Counted from the first letter of the stretch, positions 36,324 to 47,666 are shown. The stretch is DNA of 64,000 nucleotides from Actinomyces ruminicola (GCF_900103885.1 NZ_FNIM01000016.1:1-64000); one strand, 5' to 3'. A program made the numbers and translations. The notes: generated from the letters alone by a model not told the origin.

Positions 36324-37792
36324 TCAGGGCGTCAGGATCACCTCGATACCGTGCAGCGGGATCGAGATCCAGTCGGGACGGTTGCGGGCCTCATAGACCG
36401 CCTCGTACAGGGCCTTGTCGAGCTCGAGCGCGCCCAGCAGCGTTCTCTCCCGGCTGCCGGGCCGCACCCCTGCGGCGGGGGCGGACGCCGGGGCGGCGGA
36501 CCAGTACCCATCCAGGAAGGCGCCGCGTACCGCCGGCAGCCACTCTGGGTGGGCGGCCCGGCCGACCTCGGCCGCGTAGTCGAAGGAGCGCAGCATGCCC
36601 GCCACGTCCCGCAGGGGCTGGTCCGGGCGGCTGCGCTCGGCCAGAGGCCGCAGGGGCTCGCCCTCGAAGTCCAGCACGTACCAGCGGTCCTGATCGATGG
36701 CGTGCAGCACCTGTCCCAGGTGGTAGTCGCCGTGCACGCGGGTGGCCGGCTCCAGGCGGTCCAGGGCTGCAAGCTCGGCCAGCACCGCCTCTACGCGATC
36801 GCGCAACTGCGGCAGCCGCGTCTCCAGCTCGGGTACCTCATCCAGCGCCCAGTGGGCCCGCTCACGCAGCGCCTGCGCGAGCTCGCCCGGGGAGGGCGGT
36901 GTGCTGGTGCCCAGGCAGGCGGCCAGGTGGGCGTGCATCTGGGCGGTGGTTACGCCCAGGTCCCGGGCCAGGGAGAGGGAACGTTCCCGCTGCGGTCCGT
37001 CCGAGTCGTCAGCGCCGGCCAGCGCGCAGAACAGCTCGAAGCCGTCGTCGGCGCGGGGGACGAAAGTGCAGGCCACGGCCGCATCCGCCGTCTGCTCGGC
37101 GCCGGTGGCGGGATCGGTCCAGGTCAGCGTGGTCCACGCCACCGGGGTGCGTACCCGGTCCCAACCGTCGCGGGCCAGCGCCACCGACACCTCCACGTCC
37201 GGGTTGCGGCCCGGCGCGAGCACGCGGAACAGCTTGACGATCAGGTCCCCGATGGCCGCATCCGCCTCCCCTGCCGCCGGCGCGTCACCGGGGGCGGGTA
37301 TGACCACGCTGGTGTTGGACTGCTCGCCGGTGGTCACCCGCAGCCGGTCGGCGCGCTGGGCGATCGCCCGGGCCCCGGCATCGCCCAAAGCGGTGCCCGC
37401 CGCGAGGGCGGAGGTGGCCCAGGCACGCCAGAAGCGCGGGTGGTGGGCGCCGTCGACCAGCGCCACCGGATCGCCGTCGGGCCCGGGCATGGCGAAGCCC
37501 TCATTGCCCTCGGCCTCGCCGGCGACGGCGAAGCCGGCCAGCGCGGCACCGGGCTCGAGCACCAGCGGCACATGCACCAGCACCGGCGCCCCCTCGCCGC
37601 GGGGGACGGCGACCAACAGGTCGCGCACGCCGTCGGCCAGCTCCCAGCACCCCACCAGCCGCAGCGGCCCGCGGGCGGGCTCGCCCTTGAGCGGGTACCA
37701 GCGGCGCTGCCCCATCCAGTCCGCCAGCGCCGCCAGCAGGGCGGCTTCATCGGGCCAGACCGGGGCCCTCGGCGTCGTAGCGGTCGACTCGC

Positions 37793-37796
<4 letters not shown>
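36324..37796 (-). CDS. mak: Maltokinase
   Basis: This 490-residue kinase (Pep2/Mak) has the aminoglycoside-phosphotransferase-like fold. The catalytic loop is [11 protein letters not shown], and the metal-binding stretch [13 protein letters not shown] follows. The N-terminal cap begins [13 protein letters not shown]. It phosphorylates maltose to maltose 1-phosphate, the donor for GlgE. The start overlaps the treS stop by 4 nt with GAGGAGG upstream, so it is translationally coupled to treS, its substrate supplier. It is slightly longer than usual (about 455), because of loop insertions. Confidence 0.93.
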
Positions 37797-39535
<1,739 letters not shown>

Positions 39536-39581
39536 GGGGCTCCTTCGATTGTCGTCGGGCCTGAAAACGGATGTTGGCGCG

Positions 39582-41693
39582 TCACAGGGGCTCGACGGAG
39601 AAGACGTGGGCGACGCGGCCGGCGAAGGGGTCCAGGCGTACGTAGTTCTGCCCGGACCAGTCGTAGGCCTCCCCGGTCAGCTCGTCGGTGACTCGCAGTA
39701 CGGGCCGGGAGCCGTCCACCCAGCCGGGCAGACCCAGCTGCTCCAGGTTCAGGTAGACCTCGCCCTCGTGCGCGCCGTAGGGGTCCAGGTTGACGATCGT
39801 GAGCACCACGTCGTCCTTGCCGGTGGCGCAGTGCGCGGCGTCCACTCGCTTGGAGTATGCGATCAGGCTCTCGTCGCTGGTGGGGTGGAACCAGACGTCG
39901 CGCAGCTGCTGCAGCGCCGGGTGGGCGTGGCGCGCGGCATTCAGCCGGGTGAGCAGGTCCTCGATGCCGTTGACCCGGGCGGCGCCGAAGTCGCGCTGCT
40001 TGTACTCGTACTTCTCGTTGTCGATCTGCTCCTCATAACCGGGGCGCGGCACCGACTCGGCCAGCTCGTAGCCGGAGTAGATGCCCCAGGTCGGCGACAT
40101 GGTGGCGGCCAGCACGGCCCGCAGCTTGAAGGCGGGGACCTTCCCGTTGGTCATGAACGGGGTGAGGATGTCGTGCGTGGTCGGCCAGAAGGTGGGGCGC
40201 ATGATGTGCGCGGTCTCCTGGGACAGCTCCACCAGGTAGTCGGTCAGCTCCTGCTTGGTGTTGCGCCAGGCGAAGTAGGTGTAGCTCTGGTGGAAGCCGA
40301 TCTTCGCCAGGGTGCGCATCATTGCCGGGCGGGTGAATGCCTCCGCCAGGAACAGCACCTCGGGGTTGTCCTCGCGCACCTGCCGGATGAGGCGCTGCCA
40401 GAAGGGCAGGGGCTTGGTGTGCGGGTTGTCCACCCGGAAGATCGTCACCCCGTGGCTGATCCAGGTGCGCACCACCTGAAGGATCGCCTGGTAGATGCCC
40501 TCGGGATCGTTGTCGAAGTTGAGGGGGTAGATGTCCTGGTACTTCTTGGGCGGGTTCTCGGCGTAGGCTATGGAGCCGTCGGCCAGGACGGTGAACCACT
40601 CGGGGTGCTCGGTCACCCAGGGGTGGTCGGGCGAGCACTGCAGGGCCAGGTCGAGGGCCACCTCCATGCCGAGCTCGCGGGCGCGCGCCACCAGGGCGTC
40701 GAAGTCGTCAAAGGTGCCCAGGTCCGGGTGAATGGCATCGTGGCCGCCGTCGGGCGAGCCGATGCCGTAGGGCGAGCCGGGGTCGTCGGGCAGCGCGTTG
40801 AGCGTGTTGTTGCGGCCCTTGCGGTTGGTGGTGCCGATGGGGGAGATCGGGGTGAGGTAGAGGACGTCGAAGCCCATGGCGGCGATGCGGTCGAGCCGCT
40901 GAGTGGCCGACTGCAGCGTGCCGGTGTGCCAGTTGCCCTGCTCATCCCGGCGTGCCCCCAGGGAGCGGGGGAAGATCTCATACCAGGAGCCCGCCAGGGC
41001 CCGACGCCGGTCCACCTGCAGCGGGTAGGTGGCGCAGGGAGAGACGTGATCACGCAGCGGCAGCCGGTCCAGGACGGCGGTGACCTCCGCAGACATTCCG
41101 GCGGCCAGGCGGTCCGCGGGGGAGGCGGACTCGTCGCGCAGGGCGACGGCGGCGGACAGCAGCACCTCGGCGTCGGCCTCGTCCCGGCCCGGGACAGCGG
41201 CCGCGCGCTCCAGGACCCGGGCGCCCTCCTCCAGCATGAGGGCGACGTCGACGCCGGCGGGCACCTTCACCCCGGCGTCGTGGGCCCAGGTGCCGTAGGG
41301 GTCCGACCAGCCCTCCACGCGGATGCCCCAGTCGCCCGGCGCGTCCGCCGCCAGACGCGCCTCATAGCGGTCCAGGCCGATGCCGACCTCGTACATGCGG
41401 GCGGACGGGCCGTCGCTGCCGTCGGGGCGGACCAGGACGGCGGTGGCGCCGAAGCGGTCGTGCCCCTCGCGGAACACGGTGGCGCGGATCGGGAAGACCT
41501 CGCCCGGAACCGCCTTGGCAGGCCAGCGCCCGTCCTCCACGACGGGGAAGACCTCCGTCACCGGGATACGGCCCACCGGTGCATACGGGGCCGGCTGTGG
41601 AACCTGGGCGGGCGCGGGTTCCGCCGTGACGGCGGGGGCTACGTGGCTGGTGGGCTTCGTCTTCGCCGTGCGCGGCGTCGTGTTAGGGGTCAC
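39582..41693 (-). CDS. glgE: Alpha-1,4-glucan:maltose-1-phosphate maltosyltransferase
   Basis: This 703-residue GH13_3 enzyme extends alpha-1,4-glucan with maltose from maltose 1-phosphate. It shows the GlgE features GRIPVTEVFPVVEDGRWPAK, SWYEIFPRS, the nucleophile region GVTIFRVDNPHTKPLPFW, LFLAEAFTRPAMM with the acid/base Glu and LQCSPDHPWV. The first 40 residues are a low-complexity extension. The GTG start has no Shine-Dalgarno; TACGCT ends 6 nt upstream, so this gene probably has its own leaderless promoter driving glgE-treS-mak. Confidence 0.95.
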   Translation of the reverse strand: MTPNTTPRTAKTKPTSHVAPAVTAEPAPAQVPQPAPYAPVGRIPVTEVFPVVEDGRWPAKAVPGEVFPIRATVFREGHDRFGATAVLVRPDGSDGPSARMYEVGIGLDRYEARLAADAPGDWGIRVEGWSDPYGTWAHDAGVKVPAGVDVALMLEEGARVLERAAAVPGRDEADAEVLLSAAVALRDESASPADRLAAGMSAEVTAVLDRLPLRDHVSPCATYPLQVDRRRALAGSWYEIFPRSLGARRDEQGNWHTGTLQSATQRLDRIAAMGFDVLYLTPISPIGTTNRKGRNNTLNALPDDPGSPYGIGSPDGGHDAIHPDLGTFDDFDALVARARELGMEVALDLALQCSPDHPWVTEHPEWFTVLADGSIAYAENPPKKYQDIYPLNFDNDPEGIYQAILQVVRTWISHGVTIFRVDNPHTKPLPFWQRLIRQVREDNPEVLFLAEAFTRPAMMRTLAKIGFHQSYTYFAWRNTKQELTDYLVELSQETAHIMRPTFWPTTHDILTPFMTNGKVPAFKLRAVLAATMSPTWGIYSGYELAESVPRPGYEEQIDNEKYEYKQRDFGAARVNGIEDLLTRLNAARHAHPALQQLRDVWFHPTSDESLIAYSKRVDAAHCATGKDDVVLTIVNLDPYGAHEGEVYLNLEQLGLPGWVDGSRPVLRVTDELTGEAYDWSGQNYVRLDPFAGRVAHVFSVEPL

Positions 41694-41699
41694 AGCGCA

Positions 41700-41705
41700 A
41701 GCGTA
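41700..41705 (-). promoter_or_regulatory. -10 box of leaderless glgE transcript
   Basis: TACGCT on the minus strand, 6 nt (TGCGCT) before the GTG start, with no Shine-Dalgarno. It marks a likely promoter between trpS and glgE. Confidence 0.55.
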
Positions 41706-41741
41706 CCTGCCCGCGCCCGTGCGCGTGACCGCCTCGGCGTC

Positions 41742-42896
41742 TTAGTAGTTCATGTGCATGGCTGCGCGCACGGCGTCGAGAGTCTGCTCGGCGACCTCGT
41801 TGGCCTTGGCGTTGCCAGCGGCCAGGACCTTAAGCAGGTAGTCCTCGTTGGCGGCCAGCTCGGCGCGGCGGGCGCGGATGGGGGCGAAGAACTCGTTGAC
41901 CGCCTCGGTGGTGATCCGCTTGAGCGTGCCGGCGCCGCCGTCGCCGATCTGCTCGGCCAGCGCCTGCGGCTCCCCTGCCCCGCACAGGGAGGCCAGTGTC
42001 AGCAGGTTGGCCACCTCCGGGCGGCCCTCGGGATCGTAGGTGATGTGCCGATCGGAGTCAGTCTTGGCCTTCTTGAGCAGCTTGGCGGTCTCGTCCGCGC
42101 TCATCCGCAGCTCGATGGTGTTCTGACGGGACTTGCTCATCTTCTCCCCGTCCAGGCCCAGCAGCAGCGGCGCCTGGGACAGCAGCGCCTCCGGGCGGCG
42201 GAAGACCGGGTGCTCCTTGACCGCACGGCCGTAGCGCTTGTCGAAGCGCTGGGCGATCATCCGGGCCTGCTCCAGGTGCGGCAGCTGATCCTTGCCCACC
42301 GGCACCAGGTTGGCCTGACAGAACAGGATGTCGGCGGCCTGGTGCACCGGATAGGTGAGCATGAGGCCGGTCATGGCTCGCCCATTGGTTGCCTCCAACT
42401 CGGCCTTGACCGTCGGGTTGCGGTGCAGCTCGGACTCGGTGACCAGGGACAGGAACGGCAGCATCAGCTGGTTGGCGGCCGGCACGGCCGAGTGGGCGAA
42501 GATCGTGGAGCGCTGCGGGTCCACGCCGACGGCGAGCGTATCCGCCATCAGTGACAGGACGCGCTCCCGGATCGGACCGACGCCGTCGCGGTCGGTGATG
42601 ACCTGGTAATCGGCCACGAGGATCCAGGTGTCCACGCCGCGGTCCTGGATCGGCTGCCAGGAGTGCATGGTGCCGAAGTAGTGCCCCAAGTGCATGTTGC
42701 CGGTGGGACGCACACCCGTGAGCATCCGGTAGCGTCCGGGGTTCACGTCCAGGTCGGCCTCAATCTCGGCGCTGCGCGCCAGGGAGCGGGCCAGCGAGGC
42801 GGCGTCGGTGGACCGGGACAGGGCCTCGCCCGCGTCGGTGCCGTTGGCGGCATTGCTGGGGGAGGGGGAACCGGCGGTCACGTCGTGCTGCGTCAT
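41742..42896 (-). CDS. trpS: Tryptophan-tRNA ligase
   Basis: This 384-residue class I aminoacyl-tRNA synthetase has the HIGH-type motif PTGNMHLGHYFGTM and the KMSKS motif GEKMSKSRQN. It charges tRNA-Trp. The first 50 residues are a polar extension not found in most TrpS. ATG 42896 has AGGATG upstream at good distance; a second in-frame ATG lies 9 nt earlier. It sits inside the glycogen cluster between glgX and glgE without a metabolic link, and no T-box was seen in its leader. Confidence 0.95.
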   Translation of the reverse strand: MTQHDVTAGSPSPSNAANGTDAGEALSRSTDAASLARSLARSAEIEADLDVNPGRYRMLTGVRPTGNMHLGHYFGTMHSWQPIQDRGVDTWILVADYQVITDRDGVGPIRERVLSLMADTLAVGVDPQRSTIFAHSAVPAANQLMLPFLSLVTESELHRNPTVKAELEATNGRAMTGLMLTYPVHQAADILFCQANLVPVGKDQLPHLEQARMIAQRFDKRYGRAVKEHPVFRRPEALLSQAPLLLGLDGEKMSKSRQNTIELRMSADETAKLLKKAKTDSDRHITYDPEGRPEVANLLTLASLCGAGEPQALAEQIGDGGAGTLKRITTEAVNEFFAPIRARRAELAANEDYLLKVLAAGNAKANEVAEQTLDAVRAAMHMNY

Positions 42897-43217
42897 GGCG
42901 GCCATCCTAAGGGGCGGCGCCGGAATGACCGGAATCGTGGGCTCCAACGCCGAATCGTCAGCCCCTGTCGGACCCGGTATCCGCCTGGCCCCTGGCTGGG
43001 CCCCTCCCGCGGCGGACCGGGTGCACTGGTTCGCCTCGGGGACACGGGTTCTGCTCGAAGACACGAGTTTTGGAGGTGTGCATGGGTTATGCCCGTGCAG
43101 GTCGTCAGGAAGTCGTGTTGGTGGCGTGAACTCGTGTTCATGACGGCCCCGGGCACGCACACCCCCGGCCCTACCGGCGCCCGCCGCCCGTCCAACAGGG
43201 GCCGGGCACCACATCAA
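42897..43217. promoter_or_regulatory. trpS leader region with a LexA-like box
   Basis: No gene is supported in this stretch. GAAC-TCGT-GTTC at 43128-43139 fits the GAACN4GTTC core of Gram-positive LexA boxes and lies in CGTGAAC..GTTCATG. A small hairpin (GCATGGG/CCCGTGC) sits at 43080-43099. No SOS gene is adjacent. The rest up to the repeat array is unassigned. Confidence 0.3.
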
Positions 43218-43320
43218 CCGATCTGGGCACGTAACTACTACCGATCTCGGCACGTAACTTCTACCGATCTCGGCACGTGACTACTACCGATCTCGGCACG
43301 TTACTTCTACCGAACTCGGC
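43218..43320 (+). repeat. 23-bp repeat family, locus B (largest array, 4.5 units)
   Basis: Units begin at 43218, 43241, 43264 and 43287, with a partial unit at 43310. Each opens CCGATCTCGG (first unit CCGATCTGGG), continues CACGTAAC, CACGTGAC or CACGTTAC, and ends TACTA or TTCTA alternately, giving a hint of a 46-bp higher-order period. The spacing is exactly 23 bp. It lies between the glgX stop and the trpS leader. No coding potential or CRISPR-like spacer is present. Confidence 0.95.
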
Positions 43321-43383
43321 GTTGTTGCGGGTCTCGCGGGAGAGGGGTGACAGGTGGAGCGGCCGCCGGTGCTTCCGGCCCGT

Positions 43384-45741
43384 CTATGCCTCGGCGAGCA
43401 CTCCCAGATCCTCCTCGGGCAGACCTACCAGCTGCTCCCCGGACAGGTAGATGCGCAGGGACAGGGCATCAAGCGTGGTCGTGTCGCCGGGCCGGTCCTG
43501 CCGACAGTCGGTGGCGCCGGAACGAGAGGCGCGGGCTCGGGTGGGGTGGAGCGCGCGGGCCCGCGCCGCCGGCCCCCGGCTGACTCGGTGCGCCAGGGCG
43601 AAGGCCGAGGTGTGGGGGCGCGGCACCGCCCAGGTGGAGTCCCACATCAGGTGCCAGTCGGTGCCGTGCCCGCCGGGAAGGGTTACATCCTCCTGACTCA
43701 GCGAGCCGTTGATGACCAGCAGCAGGTCTTTGTCGCCCATGGGCGTGCCCGAGCGGAGCATCTGCACCACGCGGGTCCAGGGGTCGTGCCAGGCGGCGAC
43801 GTCCATCGGATCGCCGTTGGCGCGGAACCAGGACAGGTCGGGAAGGGCGTCGCCGTTCGGAGTGGCGCCGCTGGCGAAGGCCATCGGTCGCAGCACCGGG
43901 TGCTCGTCGCGCAGGTTGATCAGGAAGTGCGTGGTGGCGATCAGATCGCGCTGCCAGGTGGTCAGATTCCAGTCGTACCAGGAGATCTCCGAGTCCTGAC
44001 AGTAGGAGTTGTTGTTCCCGCCCTGGGTGCGTCCCATCTCATCCCCTCCCAGCAGCATGGGGGTGCCGGCGGAGACCAGCAGGGTGCCCAGCACATTGCG
44101 GGAGGAGCGGCGGCGCAGGATCTCGATGGGTCCGCCGCCCATGCCCTCCGGCAGCGGCCCCTCGAAGCCGTGGTTCCAGGAGCGGTTGTCGTCGGTGCCG
44201 TCGCGGTTGTCCTCGCCGTTGGCCAGGTTGTGCTTGTAGTCGTAGCAGACCAGATCGCGCAGGGTGAATCCGTCGTGGGCGGTGACGAAGTTGATCGAGG
44301 CCAGCGGCCCGCGCCCGCCCGGGTACTCGCCGTACCCGAACATGTCGGCGCTGCCGCTCAGGCGTGTGGCCAGGTCGCGCAGGTCGTTGCCGGGGCGCCC
44401 CTTGGACATCTCCGAGGCGTCGTGCAGCCAGAAGGAGCGCACCGTGCCGCGGTAGCGGTCGTTCCAGTCGTGGAAGGGCGCCGGGAACTCACCCGTGCGC
44501 CAGCCTCCCGGGCCGATGTCCCAGGGCTCGGCGATCAGCTTGGCGTTCTGCAGCACCGGGTCGGTGGCCATGGCGATCAGCAGCGGGTGTCGCGACTGGA
44601 ACTCGGAGGCGTCCCGCCCCAGGGTGACCGCCAGGTCGAAGCGGAAGCCGTCGATGCCGACGTCGCCGGCCCAGTAGCGCAGCGAGTCCAGGACCAGCTG
44701 CACCGCTCGCGTCGAGCGGAAGTCCACCGTGTTGCCGGTGCCGGTGACGTCCACGTACTGGGCGGGGCGATGCGGGGCGTGCAGGTAGTACTCGAGGTTG
44801 TCCAGGCCCCGCAGTGACAGCGCGGGGCCGTCCATACCCGACTCGCAGGTGTGGTTGTAGACGACGTCCATGATGACTTCGAGGCCGGCTTCGTGCAGCA
44901 GCGAGACCATGCCGCGGAACTCGTCCAATACGGCCTGCGGGCCCGCCTCGCGGGCGGCTCGGGTCGCGTAGGACGGCTCGGGCGCGAAGTACGACAGGGT
45001 GGAGTAGCCCCAGTAGTTCGTCCGCTCGCGCTGCAGCAGGAAGGCCTCGGAGAAGGCGGCGTGGACGGGCAGCAGCTCCACCGTGGTCACGCCGAGCGAA
45101 CTCAGGTGGGAGACGGCGGCCGGGTGCGCCAGGCCCGCGTAGGTGCCGCGCAGCTCCGGGGGGACGCCGGGCATGGAGTGGGTGAAGCCCTTGACGTGCG
45201 TCTCATAGATGACGGTGCGCTCCTCGGGCACCTTCGGCCCGGGGACCACGGGGAACTGCTCGCCGGTCACCACACCGAGGGCGGTGTGCCCGGCCGAGTC
45301 CAGCTCGGAGGGGATGAAGGGCACATAGGTGGGAGCCAGGTCGGCGTCGACGGCGTGGGCGTACAGCTCCGGGCCCAGGCGCGGGGTGCCGTCGACGGCG
45401 CGAGCATAGGGGTCGAGCAGTAGCTTGCGCGGGTTGAACAGCAGTCCCTCCGACGGGTTCCACTGACCGTGCACCCGGTAGGCGTAGCGCTGTCCGGCGC
45501 GCACTCCGGGCACGTGCGCACTCCAGGCGCCGCGGAAGGGGCCGTGCATGCCGATGCGTGCTTCGGAGCTGATCGCGCCGGTCGAGTCGGTCTCCAGCAG
45601 GCACAGGTCTACGGCCTCGGCGCGCGGTGCCACCACCACGAAGTCGGCACCGTCCTCGACGAGCGTGGCGCCGAGGCGAGTGCGGTCCGACGCGGCGGAG
45701 TCGGCACGGGCGGCGGGCTGCAGCTCTGGCGTGGAGGACAT
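43384..45741 (-). CDS. glgX: Glycogen debranching enzyme (isoamylase type)
   Basis: This 785-residue GH13_11 enzyme has an N-terminal CBM48-like domain with LGATLVEDGADFVVVAPRAE. Catalytic motifs are DVVYNHTCE, GIDGFRFDLAVTLGR (nucleophile Asp), LIAEPWDIGPGGW (Glu) and FVTAHDGFTLRDLV. It removes alpha-1,6 branches after phosphorylase action. ATG 45741 is chosen because AGGA lies 9 nt upstream; in-frame ATGs at 45747 and 45879 fit less well. Before the last 30 residues there is an arginine-rich, probably disordered insertion of about 50 residues, unusual for the family. Confidence 0.94.
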   Translation of the reverse strand: MSSTPELQPAARADSAASDRTRLGATLVEDGADFVVVAPRAEAVDLCLLETDSTGAISSEARIGMHGPFRGAWSAHVPGVRAGQRYAYRVHGQWNPSEGLLFNPRKLLLDPYARAVDGTPRLGPELYAHAVDADLAPTYVPFIPSELDSAGHTALGVVTGEQFPVVPGPKVPEERTVIYETHVKGFTHSMPGVPPELRGTYAGLAHPAAVSHLSSLGVTTVELLPVHAAFSEAFLLQRERTNYWGYSTLSYFAPEPSYATRAAREAGPQAVLDEFRGMVSLLHEAGLEVIMDVVYNHTCESGMDGPALSLRGLDNLEYYLHAPHRPAQYVDVTGTGNTVDFRSTRAVQLVLDSLRYWAGDVGIDGFRFDLAVTLGRDASEFQSRHPLLIAMATDPVLQNAKLIAEPWDIGPGGWRTGEFPAPFHDWNDRYRGTVRSFWLHDASEMSKGRPGNDLRDLATRLSGSADMFGYGEYPGGRGPLASINFVTAHDGFTLRDLVCYDYKHNLANGEDNRDGTDDNRSWNHGFEGPLPEGMGGGPIEILRRRSSRNVLGTLLVSAGTPMLLGGDEMGRTQGGNNNSYCQDSEISWYDWNLTTWQRDLIATTHFLINLRDEHPVLRPMAFASGATPNGDALPDLSWFRANGDPMDVAAWHDPWTRVVQMLRSGTPMGDKDLLLVINGSLSQEDVTLPGGHGTDWHLMWDSTWAVPRPHTSAFALAHRVSRGPAARARALHPTRARASRSGATDCRQDRPGDTTTLDALSLRIYLSGEQLVGLPEEDLGVLAEA

Positions 45742-45856
45742 AGGCATAAGTCCTATTGTCAAGCAATCGGCCTCTTGATGCCACTTCGTCGGCGGCCAGG
45801 TGAGGGTGACTGAGCGCTCACCGGCGAGGGCGCCGCGATATGGCAATCTTGTGCGC
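45742..45856. promoter_or_regulatory. Divergent glgX / etfB promoter region
   Basis: The region holds TGAGCGCTCA, a perfect palindrome at 45811-45820, 37 bp before the etfB start. It sits within a wider GGTGAG..CTCACC inverted pair (45799-45822). It may be an operator. No clear -35/-10 pairs were found for either gene. Confidence 0.35.
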
Positions 45857-46636
45857 ATGAAAATAGTCGTCTGCATCAAGCACGTCCCGGACGTTCAGTC
45901 CGAGCGCCGTATGGAGGAGGGACACCTGGTCCGCGGTGAGGAGGACGTCCTCAACGAGCTCGACGAGAACGCCGTCGAGGCCGCCGTATCCCTGGTTGAG
46001 GACCTGGGTGGCGAGGTGATCGCCGTGTCCATGGGGCCCGAGGATGCCGAGGACGGAGTGCGCCGTGCCCTTCAGATGGGGGCGGACTCCGGCGTCGTCA
46101 TCACCGACGACGCGCTGGCGGGTGCCGACGTGCCCACCACGGCTCGCACGCTGGCCGCCGCCGTGTCCAGGATCGGTGGCGCCGAGGCCGGGCCGGGCGA
46201 TGTGGACCTGGTCATCACCGGCATGGCCTCCCTGGACGCCATGACCTCCATGCTCCCCGGCGCGCTCGCCGCCGCGCTGCACGTGCCCGCCCTGACGCTT
46301 GCGGGATCGCTGGAGGTGAATGCGGAGGAGGCGATCATCACCCGCTCGACCGGCACCGTCCGCGAGGTGCTGTCTGCGCCACTGCCGGCGCTGGTGTCCG
46401 TAACCGACCAGGCCAACGAGCCCCGCTACCCGAACTTCGCCGCCATGCGCGCCGCCCGGAAGAAGCCCCTGGACACCTGGGACCTGAACGACCTCGGCCT
46501 CTCCGCCGCCGAGGCGGGCATTGCCGTCGTCGACTTCACCGAGCGGCCTGCGCGTGAGGCCGGCATCATCCGCACCGATGCCGGCGAGGCCGGGCGCGAT
46601 CTGGCCGCCTGGCTGGTCGAGAACGAGCTCGTGTGA
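45857..46636 (+). CDS. etfB: Electron transfer flavoprotein, beta subunit
   Basis: This 259-residue ETF beta (FixA) subunit opens MKIVVCIKHVPDVQSERR. It has the family stretch NELDENAVEAAVSL, the AMP-binding region LVITGMASLDAMTSMLPG and the signature near ANEPRYPNFAAMRAARKKPL. With EtfA it carries electrons from acyl-CoA or other flavin dehydrogenases to quinone reductases. ATG 45857 is the conserved start, although no Shine-Dalgarno is seen. The alpha subunit gene follows after 31 bp. Confidence 0.93.
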   Translation: MKIVVCIKHVPDVQSERRMEEGHLVRGEEDVLNELDENAVEAAVSLVEDLGGEVIAVSMGPEDAEDGVRRALQMGADSGVVITDDALAGADVPTTARTLAAAVSRIGGAEAGPGDVDLVITGMASLDAMTSMLPGALAAALHVPALTLAGSLEVNAEEAIITRSTGTVREVLSAPLPALVSVTDQANEPRYPNFAAMRAARKKPLDTWDLNDLGLSAAEAGIAVVDFTERPAREAGIIRTDAGEAGRDLAAWLVENELV

Positions 46637-46667
46637 GCGGATACGCCCGGAAGGAACGACGATAACC

Positions 46668-47666
46668 ATGTCTGACAACATGCTCGATGCACCCGTCCTC
46701 GTGCTGGTCGACCGCGCCCCCGGCGGTGCCCCCACCAGCGCCGCCCTCGGCCTGGTCTCCATCGCCCGCGGACTGACCTCCGGCGACGTCGTCGCGCTCG
46801 TGGTCGGCGACGTCGACGCCGACACGATCGCGGCGCTGGCCGCCGTCGGCGCCTCCCGCCTGCTTACCGCCGACCTGGGCGGTCGCGAGACCGTGGCCGC
46901 GGTCGCCGCCGATGCCGTCGTCGCCGCGGTGAAGTCGGTGAGCCCCGCCGTCGCCCTGGTCGGCAGTGACTACCGCGGCAAGGAGATCGCCGGCCGGGCG
47001 GCGGTGCTGCTGGGTTCGGCCTGCGCCTCCGACGTCGGTGACCTGCGGGTGGTCGGCGGGGAGCTGCACGCCTCCAAGCTCGTGCTGTCCGGCACCTGGT
47101 CCACCACCATGACGGTTTCGGCGCAGGCGGACAGCACTCCGGTCATCTCTGTGCACCCCAGTGCGGCCGAGCCCGTGCCGCCAGCCACGGGTGCCGAGGA
47201 GCTGCCCGTCGAGGCCGTCGATGTGCCCCTGACCGCCGAGGCGGCCGCCGTCAAGGTCGTCTCCCGCGAGCTCGCCGACGCCGCCGCGGGCCCCGACCTG
47301 TCGGAGGCGCAGCGCGTCGTGGTGATGGGGCGCGGCACCGATGGCGACCTCGACCTGGTGCATTCGCTCGCCGATCCGCTTCAGGCCGCCATCGGCGCCA
47401 CTCGTGTTGCCTGTGACGAGGGCTGGATCGAGCGCTCCGCCCAGGTGGGGCAGACCGGTGCCTCCATCGCTCCGCGCCTGTACATCGGGCTGGGCGTATC
47501 CGGCGCCGTGCACCACACCAGTGGCATCCAGGGCGCCGGCACGATCGTCGCCGTCTGCGACGACTCCGAGGCCCCTATCTTCGAGATGGCCGACTACGGC
47601 GTGGTCGGGGATGTGGCCGAGGTCGTCCCCCAACTGGTTGAGGAGTTGGAGCGCCTGCGCGGCTGA
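46668..47666 (+). CDS. etfA: Electron transfer flavoprotein, alpha subunit
   Basis: This 332-residue ETF alpha (FixB) subunit has the N-terminal half with LVGSDYRGKEIAGRAAVLLG. The C-terminal FAD-binding domain includes VVMGRGTDGD, QVGQTGASIAPRLYIGLGVSGAVHHTSGIQ (in pieces) and the final helix PQLVEELERLR. The FAD site residues of the GQTG..P.LY..GISGA pattern are present. GGAAGGA precedes the ATG. A strong hairpin follows, closing the etfBA operon. No dehydrogenase gene is adjacent. Confidence 0.94.
   Translation: MSDNMLDAPVLVLVDRAPGGAPTSAALGLVSIARGLTSGDVVALVVGDVDADTIAALAAVGASRLLTADLGGRETVAAVAADAVVAAVKSVSPAVALVGSDYRGKEIAGRAAVLLGSACASDVGDLRVVGGELHASKLVLSGTWSTTMTVSAQADSTPVISVHPSAAEPVPPATGAEELPVEAVDVPLTAEAAAVKVVSRELADAAAGPDLSEAQRVVVMGRGTDGDLDLVHSLADPLQAAIGATRVACDEGWIERSAQVGQTGASIAPRLYIGLGVSGAVHHTSGIQGAGTIVAVCDDSEAPIFEMADYGVVGDVAEVVPQLVEELERLRG

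Noticed and set aside
42897-43217. T-box leader for trpS
   Set aside because: No T-box consensus (GGTGGNACCGCG-type) was found on the minus strand.
43218-43320. Possible CRISPR array
   Set aside because: The units are directly joined without spacers and are partly divergent; there are no cas genes.
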